From: an uncultured Caulobacter sp.
GTDB taxonomy: Bacteria > Pseudomonadota > Alphaproteobacteria > Caulobacterales > Caulobacteraceae
Assembly: GCA_937925635.1 (NCBI GenBank)
Contig: CALALX010000113.1
Coordinates: 1-25,216 of the forward strand
DNA length: 25,216 nucleotides
Reading direction: 5' to 3'
Under the pieces are notes generated by a model that saw only the letters and a list, made by a program, of their open reading frames with translations, was not told the origin of the DNA and made no database searches. The translations under genes were made by a program, and so were the position numbers. The stretch's first letter is position 1, and the number at the start of each line of letters is the position of its first letter. Shown piece after piece: positions 13,840 through 20,942 of the stretch.

Positions 13840-14826
13840 TCAACGGCGAAGAATGCGGTCGAGCATGCTCTTGCGCTTCGGCTTCGGCGCAGGGATCGCC
13901 GCCGGGTCGGCTTCAGGCGGCGACACCCGGGTCTGGGCCTCCGGCGCGACCGTTTCGCCGGGGGGCGGCGGGGCCGGCTTCCGACCCAGCATCTTGTCCA
14001 GGTAGCTGACCTTGGCGCCGGGATCCTTGGGCGCCACGGCCGGCTGCAGGCCCTTGTCGGTCAACAGCCTGTAGGCGTCGGCGTACCAGGGGTCGCCCGG
14101 GAAGTTGTAGCCGAGCACCGCGCCGTTGGCGGTCGCCTCACCCATCAGGCCCAGGGCGGTGTAGGACTCGACCAGCCGGAACAGCGCCTCGGGCGTGTGA
14201 GTCGTGGTCTGGTACTTGTCGATGACGGTCTTGAAGCGATTGATCGCCGCCAGCGTCTGACCCTGGCGCAGATAATAGCGGCCGATGGTCATTTCCTTGC
14301 CGGCCAGCTGATCGTTGACCATGTCGATCTTCAGACGGGCGTCGGCGGCGTATTCGGTGCGCGGGTAGCGGGCGACGATGTCGCGCAGGGCGGCCAGCGC
14401 CTGTTCAGTGGCGGCCTGGTCGCGATTCACATCGACGATCTGCTCGAAGTAGCAGACGGCCTTCAGATAGTAGGCGTAAACGACCTGCGAGTTGCCTGGG
14501 TACAGCTGGACGAAGCGGTCGGCGTCTTCGATGGCTTCGGCGTACTGGTTGCCCTGATAGTGGGCGTAGGCGGTCATCAGGATCGCGCGGCGCGACCATT
14601 CCGAATACGGATGCTGGCGTTCCACTTCCTGGAAGTAGGCGACGGCCTCGCTCCAGCGACGCTGGTCGAGCCGGTAGGCGCCGGTCGAATAGAGCAGCTC
14701 GACCGGGCGCTCCTGATAGGCGAGACGCGGCGCAGCCTTCTTGTCGCCAGCGCAGGCGGAGAGGGCCAGAGACGCCGTCACGGCCGCGACGACGGCCACC
14801 GTGCGGCCATGCGATCTACGAAGCAC
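13840..14826 (-). CDS. bamD: Outer-membrane assembly lipoprotein BamD
   Basis: Essential lipoprotein of the BAM complex that inserts beta-barrel proteins with BamA. The 328-aa precursor has a signal peptide ending in the lipobox LSAC (residues 22-25), so Cys25 would be lipidated. Five TPR-like helical repeats follow, with the characteristic ELLYSTGAYRLDQRRWSEAVAYFQEVERQHPYS start (the published 'ComL' type), RYPRTEYAADARLKIDMVNDQLAGKEMTIGRYYL in the middle and GYNFPGDPWYADAYRLL near the end. A Pro-rich, basic tail of about 60 residues extends beyond the family core. The start is GTG 14826, preceded by GAGGTGAGGG. It lies 87 bp after lpxC and 31 bp before recN, the usual alphaproteobacterial order. 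Confidence 0.95.
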   Translation of the reverse strand: MLRRSHGRTVAVVAAVTASLALSACAGDKKAAPRLAYQERPVELLYSTGAYRLDQRRWSEAVAYFQEVERQHPYSEWSRRAILMTAYAHYQGNQYAEAIEDADRFVQLYPGNSQVVYAYYLKAVCYFEQIVDVNRDQAATEQALAALRDIVARYPRTEYAADARLKIDMVNDQLAGKEMTIGRYYLRQGQTLAAINRFKTVIDKYQTTTHTPEALFRLVESYTALGLMGEATANGAVLGYNFPGDPWYADAYRLLTDKGLQPAVAPKDPGAKVSYLDKMLGRKPAPPPPGETVAPEAQTRVSPPEADPAAIPAPKPKRKSMLDRILRR

Positions 14827-14913
14827 TTACCCTCACCTCGAAACAGTCCGCGCCCCCGGCGCCCCTCGGCTTCTACACCACAGGAAGGCGGGCGCAAATG
14901 CGGCGAAAGCCGA

Positions 14914-15810
14914 TCAAACCGCTTCGGCGAGTTCCGGCGCCAGTGTACGGACGCGCCAAGCTTGCGGGTTCGCCATCAGCGCACGCATCAGCATGTTGTT
15001 CATGCCATGCCCGGCGTACAGGCCCTCGAAGCGGGCGAGCAGCGGCATGCCGGCGACATAGAGGTCGCCGACCGCGTCCAGCGCCTTGTGGCGCACGAAT
15101 TCGTCGGGGCGGCGCAGACCTTCCGGGTTCAGCACGCGGTCGCCGTCCACCACCACGGCGTTCTCCATCGACGCGCCGCGGGCGCGGCCCATGGCGCGCA
15201 GGGCCTCGACATCCTTCAGGAAGCCGAAGGTGCGGCAATCCGCCAGTTCCTCGCGGAACGACTGCTCGGTGACCTCCAGGTCGACGCGCTGACGGCCGAT
15301 CGGGGCCGAGTCGAAGGCGATCTCGAAGGCCACTTCGAACGTCTCCGACGGCAGCAGCCGAGCGACCTTGTCGCCCTCGACCACTTCCACCGGCTCCAGC
15401 ACCTCGATGAAGCGACGCGGCGCTTCCTGGCGGCGGCGGCCGACACGGTCGAGAACCTGGATGAAGACTTCCGACGACCCGTCGAGGATCGGCACTTCCG
15501 GGCCGTCCAGCTCGATCACGGCATTGTCGACGCCCAGGGCGCACAGCGCGGCCATCAGATGCTCGATCGTCGAGACGCTGACGCCGGCGTCGTTCAGGAT
15601 CACGGTGCCCAGGCGGGTCTCACCCACGGCCTCGGCCGAACAACGGATGGCGTTGTCGCCGTCCTTGACGTCGGTGCGCACGAAGGTGATGCCCGCGTCG
15701 GCCGCCGCAGGACGCACGGCCACCCGCACATGGGCGCCGGTATGCACGCCCACGCCCGCGAAGATCACGGGTCCAGCCACGGTATGCTGATAATTGGCCG
15801 ACAACGACAC
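14914..15810 (-). CDS. lpxC: UDP-3-O-acyl-N-acetylglucosamine deacetylase
   Basis: Zinc enzyme that deacetylates UDP-3-O-acyl-GlcNAc, the committed step of lipid A synthesis, in the cytoplasm. The 298-aa product has all active-site elements: STIEHLMAAL (Glu83, first zinc ligand His84), the DCRTFGFLKDVE insert region, RRPDEFVRHKALDAVGDL (zinc ligands His241 and Asp245) and AGHGMNN (catalytic His268). The start is GTG 15810 with GAAGGG upstream; the next residues match LpxC N-termini. A strong terminator separates it from ftsZ, so a promoter must lie within 15811-15950; the leader holds a small hairpin close to the start. LpxC levels are tightly controlled in other bacteria. Followed by bamD. 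Confidence 0.97.
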   Translation of the reverse strand: MSLSANYQHTVAGPVIFAGVGVHTGAHVRVAVRPAAADAGITFVRTDVKDGDNAIRCSAEAVGETRLGTVILNDAGVSVSTIEHLMAALCALGVDNAVIELDGPEVPILDGSSEVFIQVLDRVGRRRQEAPRRFIEVLEPVEVVEGDKVARLLPSETFEVAFEIAFDSAPIGRQRVDLEVTEQSFREELADCRTFGFLKDVEALRAMGRARGASMENAVVVDGDRVLNPEGLRRPDEFVRHKALDAVGDLYVAGMPLLARFEGLYAGHGMNNMLMRALMANPQAWRVRTLAPELAEAV

Positions 15811-15950
15811 GAGAGACCCTTCAAGTCTTAAGATGACGGCCTTTCCGGCCGTTCAACGCCCCACGTGCCATTTAAGAGTCCTGCCGCGACGCAGCAAAAC
15901 AATCGCTGTTTCGGATTGTAACGCCCGCAACACGTTGAAAATGCTGGATT
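15811..15950 (-). promoter_or_regulatory. lpxC leader and probable promoter region
   Basis: This 140-bp segment lies between the ftsZ terminator and the lpxC GTG, is more A+T-rich than its surroundings and must contain the lpxC promoter if the terminator works. A hairpin, ACGGCC (15836-15841) TTTCC GGCCGT (15847-15852), lies 26 bp upstream of the start codon. I could not place -35/-10 boxes with confidence. Confidence 0.5.
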
Positions 15951-15992
15951 AAAACGAAACCGCCGGCCGGACTGCAACAGTCCGGCCGGCGG
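15951..15992 (-). terminator. Intrinsic terminator after ftsZ
   Basis: On the minus strand, a perfect 14-bp G+C-rich stem (15979-15992 pairing with 15960-15973, loop of 5) is followed at once by TTTCGTTTT (15959-15951). It starts about 58 bp past the ftsZ stop and is the only good U-tract terminator in the window. It should end most transcripts from the murC-ftsZ run and make lpxC a separate transcription unit. Confidence 0.88.
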
Positions 15993-16050
15993 CCGTGTGC
16001 GCAACTTCGCGCGGGACGGGAACGGCGGACCGCTCCCGTCGCCCGCCAGG

Positions 16051-17571
16051 CTAGTTGGCCAGTCGGCGCAGGAAGCTCGGGATTTCCAGATCCTCGGAGT
16101 CGTCGACCTGGGGCTCCTCGACCGCCTGCGGTTGCGCCGCGGCGCCGCCGCGACCCATGGCGCGAGGCGCGCCGCCGTCGAAGCGCGGCTGCTGTTGCTG
16201 CGGTCGCCCGCCGAACAGGCTCAGGAAGCCCTTCCGTTGCTGGCGGCTGTCACCGTAGTGCGGCTCCGCGTACAGCGGCGTATCGATGTCTTCCTGCTCG
16301 TCGACCAAAGGATCGACGATGACCGTGCGCTGGACGGGCGCCTGAATGACCGGTTCGGGGGCCGGGGCCGCCGCGAACGTCGGCGCGGGTTCGGGGGCCT
16401 CAAAGGCGAGGTCGGCCTGCTCGGCTTCCAGCGAGACGCGCGGCTGAATCAGCTCGGGCTCTGGCGACGCGAAGCTCGCGACCGGCTCGGGAGCCTGCGC
16501 GACCGGCGCTTCATAGGCGGGCGCCGGCGCCGGCGGAGCCTGGTCGACGATCAGCGGCTTGGCGGTGGCGTTCACGCGGGTCGTGCGCTGCGGCTCGATG
16601 GCGGCGATCGAGGCGCCGTCCATGCCGGTGGCGACCACTGACACGCGGATGGAGCCTTCCAGAGCCGGATCGAAGGCCGCGCCGAAGATGACGTTGGCTT
16701 CCGGATCGACCTGATCGGTGATCGCGTTGGCCGCTTCGTCGACTTCCAGCAGAGTCATGTCCAGGCCGCCGGTGACGTTGACCAGCACGGCCTTGGCGCC
16801 CTTCAGCGAGACCTCGTCGAGCAGCGGATTCTGGATGGCGTTCTGAGCGGCCATCAGGGCGCGGTCGTCCCCCGAGGCCTCGCCCGTGCCCATCATCGCC
16901 TTGCCCATCTCGGTCATCACCGTGCGGACGTCGGCGAAGTCGAGGTTGATCAGGCCGGGCAGCACCATCAGGTCGGTGATCGAGCGGACGCCCGAATGCA
17001 GGACCTGGTCGGCCATGCCGAAGGCCTCGGCGAAGGTCGTGCGCTCGTTGGCGACGCGGAACAGGTTCTGGTTCGGAATGACGATCAGGGTGTCGACGTA
17101 GCGCTGCAGCTCGGCGATGCCGGCGTCGGCCAGCCGCATGCGGTGGCGGCCCTCGAAATGGAACGGCTTGGTGACCACGCCCACCGTCAGAATGCCGCGC
17201 TCACGCGCGCACTTGGCGATGATCGGCGCGGCGCCGGTGCCGGTGCCGCCGCCCATGCCGGCGGTGATGAAGACCATGTGGGCGCCGTCGAGGTGCTCGC
17301 CGATCTCCGGCGTGCTCTCTTCGGCGGCGCTCATGCCGACTTCCGGATGCGCTCCAGCGCCGAGACCCTGGGTGACCTGAACGCCAAGCTGGATGCGGCG
17401 TTCGGTCTTGGCGAACTGCAGCTGCTGGGCGTCGGTGTTGGCGACGACGAACTCGACGCCTTCCAGCCCCGCTTCGATCATGTTGTTGACCGCGTTGCCG
17501 CCGGCGCCGCCGACGCCGAACACGACGATCCTGGGCTTCAGTTCAGTGGTTTGAGGCGCGTACAGCTTCAT
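16051..17571 (-). CDS. ftsZ: Cell division protein FtsZ
   Basis: Tubulin-like GTPase that polymerises into the Z ring and sets the division site. The 506-aa product has GVGGAGGNAVNNM (19-31), the tubulin signature GGGTGTG (107-113), the T7 synergy loop NLDFADVRTV and a complete GTPase domain to about residue 317. An unusually long Pro/Ala/Glu-rich linker of roughly 170 residues follows, then the conserved C-terminal peptide DLEIPSFLRRLAN (494-506) that binds FtsA and other partners. The long linker is the rule in Caulobacterales. ATG 17571 starts at MKLYAPQTTELKPRI; a frame to 17628 exists without support. A 200-bp gap upstream carries CtrA and GANTC sites, so cell-cycle transcription separate from ftsA is expected. 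Confidence 0.98.
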   Translation of the reverse strand: MKLYAPQTTELKPRIVVFGVGGAGGNAVNNMIEAGLEGVEFVVANTDAQQLQFAKTERRIQLGVQVTQGLGAGAHPEVGMSAAEESTPEIGEHLDGAHMVFITAGMGGGTGTGAAPIIAKCARERGILTVGVVTKPFHFEGRHRMRLADAGIAELQRYVDTLIVIPNQNLFRVANERTTFAEAFGMADQVLHSGVRSITDLMVLPGLINLDFADVRTVMTEMGKAMMGTGEASGDDRALMAAQNAIQNPLLDEVSLKGAKAVLVNVTGGLDMTLLEVDEAANAITDQVDPEANVIFGAAFDPALEGSIRVSVVATGMDGASIAAIEPQRTTRVNATAKPLIVDQAPPAPAPAYEAPVAQAPEPVASFASPEPELIQPRVSLEAEQADLAFEAPEPAPTFAAAPAPEPVIQAPVQRTVIVDPLVDEQEDIDTPLYAEPHYGDSRQQRKGFLSLFGGRPQQQQPRFDGGAPRAMGRGGAAAQPQAVEEPQVDDSEDLEIPSFLRRLAN

Positions 17572-17664
17572 TAGGGACCCCGTGTCCTGGCGTTCTTTCG
17601 AACATTCCGGCGACCCGCCCGCCGGCAATGCCTTACGGCGGGGTTAACCATCGGACCCACATCG

Positions 17665-17680
17665 TTAATCGGCAGTTAAC
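17665..17680 (-). promoter_or_regulatory. CtrA box in the ftsZ promoter
   Basis: TTAA (17665-17668), seven bases, then TTAAC (17676-17680): an exact match to the CtrA consensus TTAA-N7-TTAAC, and also readable as such on the minus strand. A further GTTAAC lies at 17643-17648. On the minus strand the box lies just downstream of a -10-like TATTAT (17689-17684), i.e. over the expected transcription start, which fits repression of ftsZ by CtrA as known in Caulobacter. Confidence 0.82.
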
Positions 17681-17690
17681 CGCATAATAT

Positions 17691-17755
17691 GAGTCGCCCC
17701 CGGGTCGAGCGGGGTTCGGAGCATTTTTGTTGTGGAGTAAGGCGTTGCGCGAATC
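17691..17755 (-). promoter_or_regulatory. Two GANTC sites upstream of ftsZ
   Basis: GAGTC at 17691-17695 and GAATC at 17751-17755 lie in the ftsA-ftsZ gap. On the minus strand the first is one base upstream of the -10-like TATTAT (17689-17684), the position found in GcrA/CcrM-dependent promoters. In Caulobacter crescentus ftsZ transcription is activated by CcrM methylation, so conservation of that control is likely. The stretch 17696-17750 between the sites shows nothing else I can name. Confidence 0.7.
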
Positions 17756-17771
17756 AGCCGCGGAAATGCGG

Positions 17772-19097
17772 CTACAGATTGTCGCGTAGCCAGGCGGCCA
17801 CCTTGGTGACTGTTCCCGCCCCGGGGTCGACCGGTTCGCGTCGCTTTCCGGCGCCGGCCAACACCTTGGCCGACACGGCTTCACGCGGACCGAAGGCGGC
17901 GCGGTGCAGAATGCCGGCGGCGGCGCAGAAGGCGGGGCCCGTCACCGCGTCGGCCAGATGCGGCACGCGGCGCGGACGGCCCAGGCGCACGGGGCGGTCA
18001 AACACCCGCACGGCGACTTCGCGGACGCCGGCCAGCTGGCTGGCCCCGCCGGTCAGAACGATGCCCGCGCCGGGCTCGATCGGGGCTCCGGATTCCTTGA
18101 GGCGCTCGCGCAGAAGCTCCAGCGTCTCCTCGACGCGCGGGGCGATGATCCCCTTGAGCAGCGAGCGCGGCGCGATGACGGGACCGGCGCCCGGATCATC
18201 GCCGCGCGGCGGCGCCTCGATCATCTCGCGATCCTCGTTGGCAGAGGCGATGGCCGAACCGTGCAACGTCTTGATGCGCTCGGCGCCGGCGCGGGAGGTC
18301 GACAGGCCGCGCGCGATATCCTGGGTGACGTGCTCGCCGCCGACCGCGAGGGACTCGACGTGGACCAGGCTGCCGCCGCTGAACACGGCGGCCGAGGTCG
18401 TGCCCCCGCCCATGTCGATGCAGATGGCGCCCAGATCCATCTCGTCTTCCTCGAGGGCGGCCAGGGCCGAGACGAAGGGCGAGGCGACAACGCCCTCGAA
18501 CTGCAGGTGCGCGCGCTCGACGCAGTGGCCGAGGGTCTGGAAGATGGTGTCGGCGATCGACACGACGACCAGGTCGACGCCGACGCTCTTGCCGAACATC
18601 GACCGGGGGTCGCGCACCCCGCGCTGGCCGTCGACCGACCAGGCGATCGGCAGGATGTGCAGGGGCCGCCGGCCGGGAAGCCGGATCTGCGCCAGGGCCG
18701 CGGCCAGGGCGCGCGAGCAGTCATTGTCGGAGATCGGCCGGGCCCCGATGGACACGCGGGCCGACACGCGATGGCTGGCCATCTGGCCGCCGGCGGTGGC
18801 GATGGTCACGCCCTGGACGCTGACCCCGGCCACCGCTTCGGCGCGTTCGACCGCCAGGGCGATGGCCTCGGCGGCCTCGTCCATGCTGGCGATGGTCGAG
18901 CCCTTGACGCCGCGCGACTGCACGTAGCCGACTCCGGCCGTGGTCAGGGTGCGATCGGCGCGGCGCACGCCGTCCGGCTTCATCACGAAACAGGCGACCT
19001 TCGAGGCTCCCAGATCGACCGCCGCGATCACAGGCTGACGCGCCAACGCCGCCTTCAGGCTGTCCCGGGCCTGTTTGCGATCATCCGATCGAGCCAT
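17772..19097 (-). CDS. ftsA: Cell division protein FtsA
   Basis: Actin-like ATPase that tethers FtsZ filaments to the membrane and recruits later division proteins. The 441-aa product starts its fold at VIAAVDLGASKVACFVMKPDG, with the phosphate-1 motif DLGASK, the 1C subdomain region, CIDMGGGTTSAAVFSGG (phosphate-2), VLTGGASQLAGV (adenosine motif), and a C-terminal VAAWLRDNL, the amphipathic membrane-targeting helix. ATG 19097 was chosen because it matches the Caulobacter-like N-terminus (MARSDDRK); GTG 19127, overlapping the ftsQ TAG stop, is an alternative giving ten more residues. It follows ftsQ by 29 bp, so both are likely on one mRNA. The 200-bp gap after it holds the ftsZ control region. 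Confidence 0.97.
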   Translation of the reverse strand: MARSDDRKQARDSLKAALARQPVIAAVDLGASKVACFVMKPDGVRRADRTLTTAGVGYVQSRGVKGSTIASMDEAAEAIALAVERAEAVAGVSVQGVTIATAGGQMASHRVSARVSIGARPISDNDCSRALAAALAQIRLPGRRPLHILPIAWSVDGQRGVRDPRSMFGKSVGVDLVVVSIADTIFQTLGHCVERAHLQFEGVVASPFVSALAALEEDEMDLGAICIDMGGGTTSAAVFSGGSLVHVESLAVGGEHVTQDIARGLSTSRAGAERIKTLHGSAIASANEDREMIEAPPRGDDPGAGPVIAPRSLLKGIIAPRVEETLELLRERLKESGAPIEPGAGIVLTGGASQLAGVREVAVRVFDRPVRLGRPRRVPHLADAVTGPAFCAAAGILHRAAFGPREAVSAKVLAGAGKRREPVDPGAGTVTKVAAWLRDNL

Positions 19098-19126
19098 CGT
19101 CCTGAGCACCCCTGCCCCTCTGCTCA

Positions 19127-20029
19127 CTAAACGCCCGCCGAGACCGGCGCTTCGGCCGGCAGCGGCGTGTCACGCGGACGCAGGGCGATCAGCCCCGGTT
19201 CGCGCAGATCGATCCTCTCGAAGCCCAGCTCCAGGATCCGCTGGCGCTCATCGAGCTGGTCCAGACGGATCAGGGCGGACTCCTCGTCGACGGCCGGCAA
19301 CTGGACGATGCCGCCATCCTTGAGGCGCAGGTCCCAGCGGCGACCGTCGACACGCACCAGCGCCTCCAGCCGGTCGCGCAGACGCGGACGCGACTGCACC
19401 GCCGGCAGGATCGCGGCGGCCGCGTCGTTGGCGCCCTCGCCCACGATCAGCGGCAGCTGCGGGAATCGACCCGGATCCGCTTCGGGTATGGCGCGCCCGC
19501 CGCCGTCGATGACAAACGTCCGACCGCCCGTCTGCCACACGGCGAGGGTCTCGCGTTCCTTGACGGCGATGACCAGGGTGTCGGGCAGCAGACGCACGAT
19601 CTGGGCGTCCTTGACCCAGCCGACATGGGTCACCGACTGGCGGACCTTCTCAAGGTCGACGTCGAGGATCGGCTGCCCCTTGTACAGGCCGGTGGCGTCA
19701 AGAACGGCCTGCTGGGCCATGGGCGACGCGCCCTGGATATGCACCTTCTCGAGCTTGAAGCCGAGACCGCCGGTGCTGCTGGCCAGGGCGGCGTGGGCGA
19801 GCCGCTCGCCGCGGTCGCCGGTGGCCAGGGTCACGATCAGGCCGAGCGCGAGCACGCCGCCGACCACGCCGAGGGCGACCATCGGCGGCAGGACGCCGCG
19901 CGCGGCGCGCAGCTTCGCCGCCGGCCGGGGAGCCTGGGAGGCTTTTCGGGGTCCAGCGCCCCGGTTCGCGGGCGCTTTGGCCCGGGGCTTGGCGCTACCG
20001 CGCCCCGCCCCCCGCATTACCGCGGGCAT
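19127..20029 (-). CDS. ftsQ: Cell division protein FtsQ
   Basis: Single-span inner-membrane protein linking early and late divisome proteins. The 300-aa product has a basic, Ala/Pro-rich cytoplasmic tail (1-45), one membrane span (about 49-69, VALGVVGGVLALGLIVTLA), a POTRA domain (KLEKVHIQGASPMAQQAVLD through DTLVIAVKERE) and the FtsQ beta domain (AVWQTGGRTFVIDGGGRAI...RWDLRLKDGGIVQLP). ATG 20029 has GGAGG six bases upstream and overlaps the ddl end by 35 bp; ATG 20017 is a second option. The overlap with ddl implies a single transcript and coupling. The final residues (LRPRDTPLPAEAPVSAGV) form a short Pro-rich tail. Confidence 0.95.
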   Translation of the reverse strand: MPAVMRGAGRGSAKPRAKAPANRGAGPRKASQAPRPAAKLRAARGVLPPMVALGVVGGVLALGLIVTLATGDRGERLAHAALASSTGGLGFKLEKVHIQGASPMAQQAVLDATGLYKGQPILDVDLEKVRQSVTHVGWVKDAQIVRLLPDTLVIAVKERETLAVWQTGGRTFVIDGGGRAIPEADPGRFPQLPLIVGEGANDAAAAILPAVQSRPRLRDRLEALVRVDGRRWDLRLKDGGIVQLPAVDEESALIRLDQLDERQRILELGFERIDLREPGLIALRPRDTPLPAEAPVSAGV

Positions 20030-20942
20030 ACGCATCCTCCACGATCCAGAGCACCAGTTGGTCAAACGACGTGCCCAGATGGGCCGCCTGCTCGGGAACG
20101 AGAGAGGTAGGCGTCATGCCGGGCTGCGTGTTGACCTCCAAAAGGACCAGAAGACGCTTAACAGGGTCATAACGCAGGTCGCTTCTGGTCACTCCGCGGC
20201 AACCAAGCGCGGCGTGCGCGAGCTCCGACAGGCGCAGGGCGCGGTCGAAATCCTCCTTGGGCATCCGCGCCGGCACGACGTGCTCGGAGCCGCCCTCGGC
20301 GTACTTGGCGTCATAGTCGTAGAAGCCGGTGCGCGGGACGATCTCGGTGACCGTCTGGGCCCTGCCGTCCATGACCGCCACGGCCAGCTCCATGCCGGCG
20401 ATATAGGGCTCGACCATCACCTCCTCGCCGAACGTCCAGGTCGGGGCGATCACCTCCTGCGGGGGACCGTTGGCGCCCTCGAAGACCAGGAACACCCCGA
20501 CCGAGGACCCCTCAGCGTTGGGCTTGACGACATAGGGCGGCGGCATGACGTGGTCGCGGGCGACGTCGTGCCGGTTGTAGAGCCCGCCGCCCGGCACAAT
20601 GACCCCGGCGGCGGCCAGGACCGCCTTGGACTTGGCCTTGTCCATGGCCAGGGCCGAGGCCAGCACGCCGCAGTGGGTGTAGGGCAGACCAAGGGTCTCC
20701 AGCACGCCCTGGACGCAGCCGTCTTCGCCCCATTCGCCGTGCAGGGCGTTGAAGCAGACATCGGGCTTCAGCGCGGCCAGCACCTGGGCCAGGTCGCGAC
20801 CGGCGTCGATGCGCGTGACCTTCGCGCCGAGGCTCTCCAGCGCCGTGGCGCAGGCCGCGCCGGAAACCAGGCTGACCTCGCGTTCGGAGGACAGGCCGCC
20901 CATCAGGACGGCGACGTGATGGCCTTGGAGCGGCAGGCTCAT
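19995..20942 (-). CDS. ddl: D-alanine--D-alanine ligase
   Basis: ATP-grasp enzyme that joins two D-Ala for the peptidoglycan stem peptide. The 315-aa DdlB-size product shows GGLSSEREVS (15-24), NALHGEWGEDG (65-75), MDKAKSK (100-106), the ATP-binding VKPNAEGSSVGV (139-150), EEVMVEPY (173-180), and LEVNTQPGMTPTS (268-280), which carries the Mg2+-binding Glu and Asn. All expected catalytic elements are present. ATG 20942 overlaps the stop of the upstream M28 peptidase gene in ATGA, indicating translational coupling. Its own 3' end overlaps ftsQ. Confidence 0.97.
   Translation of the reverse strand: MSLPLQGHHVAVLMGGLSSEREVSLVSGAACATALESLGAKVTRIDAGRDLAQVLAALKPDVCFNALHGEWGEDGCVQGVLETLGLPYTHCGVLASALAMDKAKSKAVLAAAGVIVPGGGLYNRHDVARDHVMPPPYVVKPNAEGSSVGVFLVFEGANGPPQEVIAPTWTFGEEVMVEPYIAGMELAVAVMDGRAQTVTEIVPRTGFYDYDAKYAEGGSEHVVPARMPKEDFDRALRLSELAHAALGCRGVTRSDLRYDPVKRLLVLLEVNTQPGMTPTSLVPEQAAHLGTSFDQLVLWIVEDAYARGNAGGGAR

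Noticed and set aside
13609..15831. A 740-codon plus-strand open frame across recN, bamD and lpxC
   Set aside because: It runs antisense through three well-identified genes and their gaps; no domain seen.
17591..17602. GTTC-N4-GAAC as a LexA box in front of ftsZ
   Set aside because: The alphaproteobacterial consensus is the direct repeat GTTC-N7-GTTC; this spacing and inverted layout do not match.
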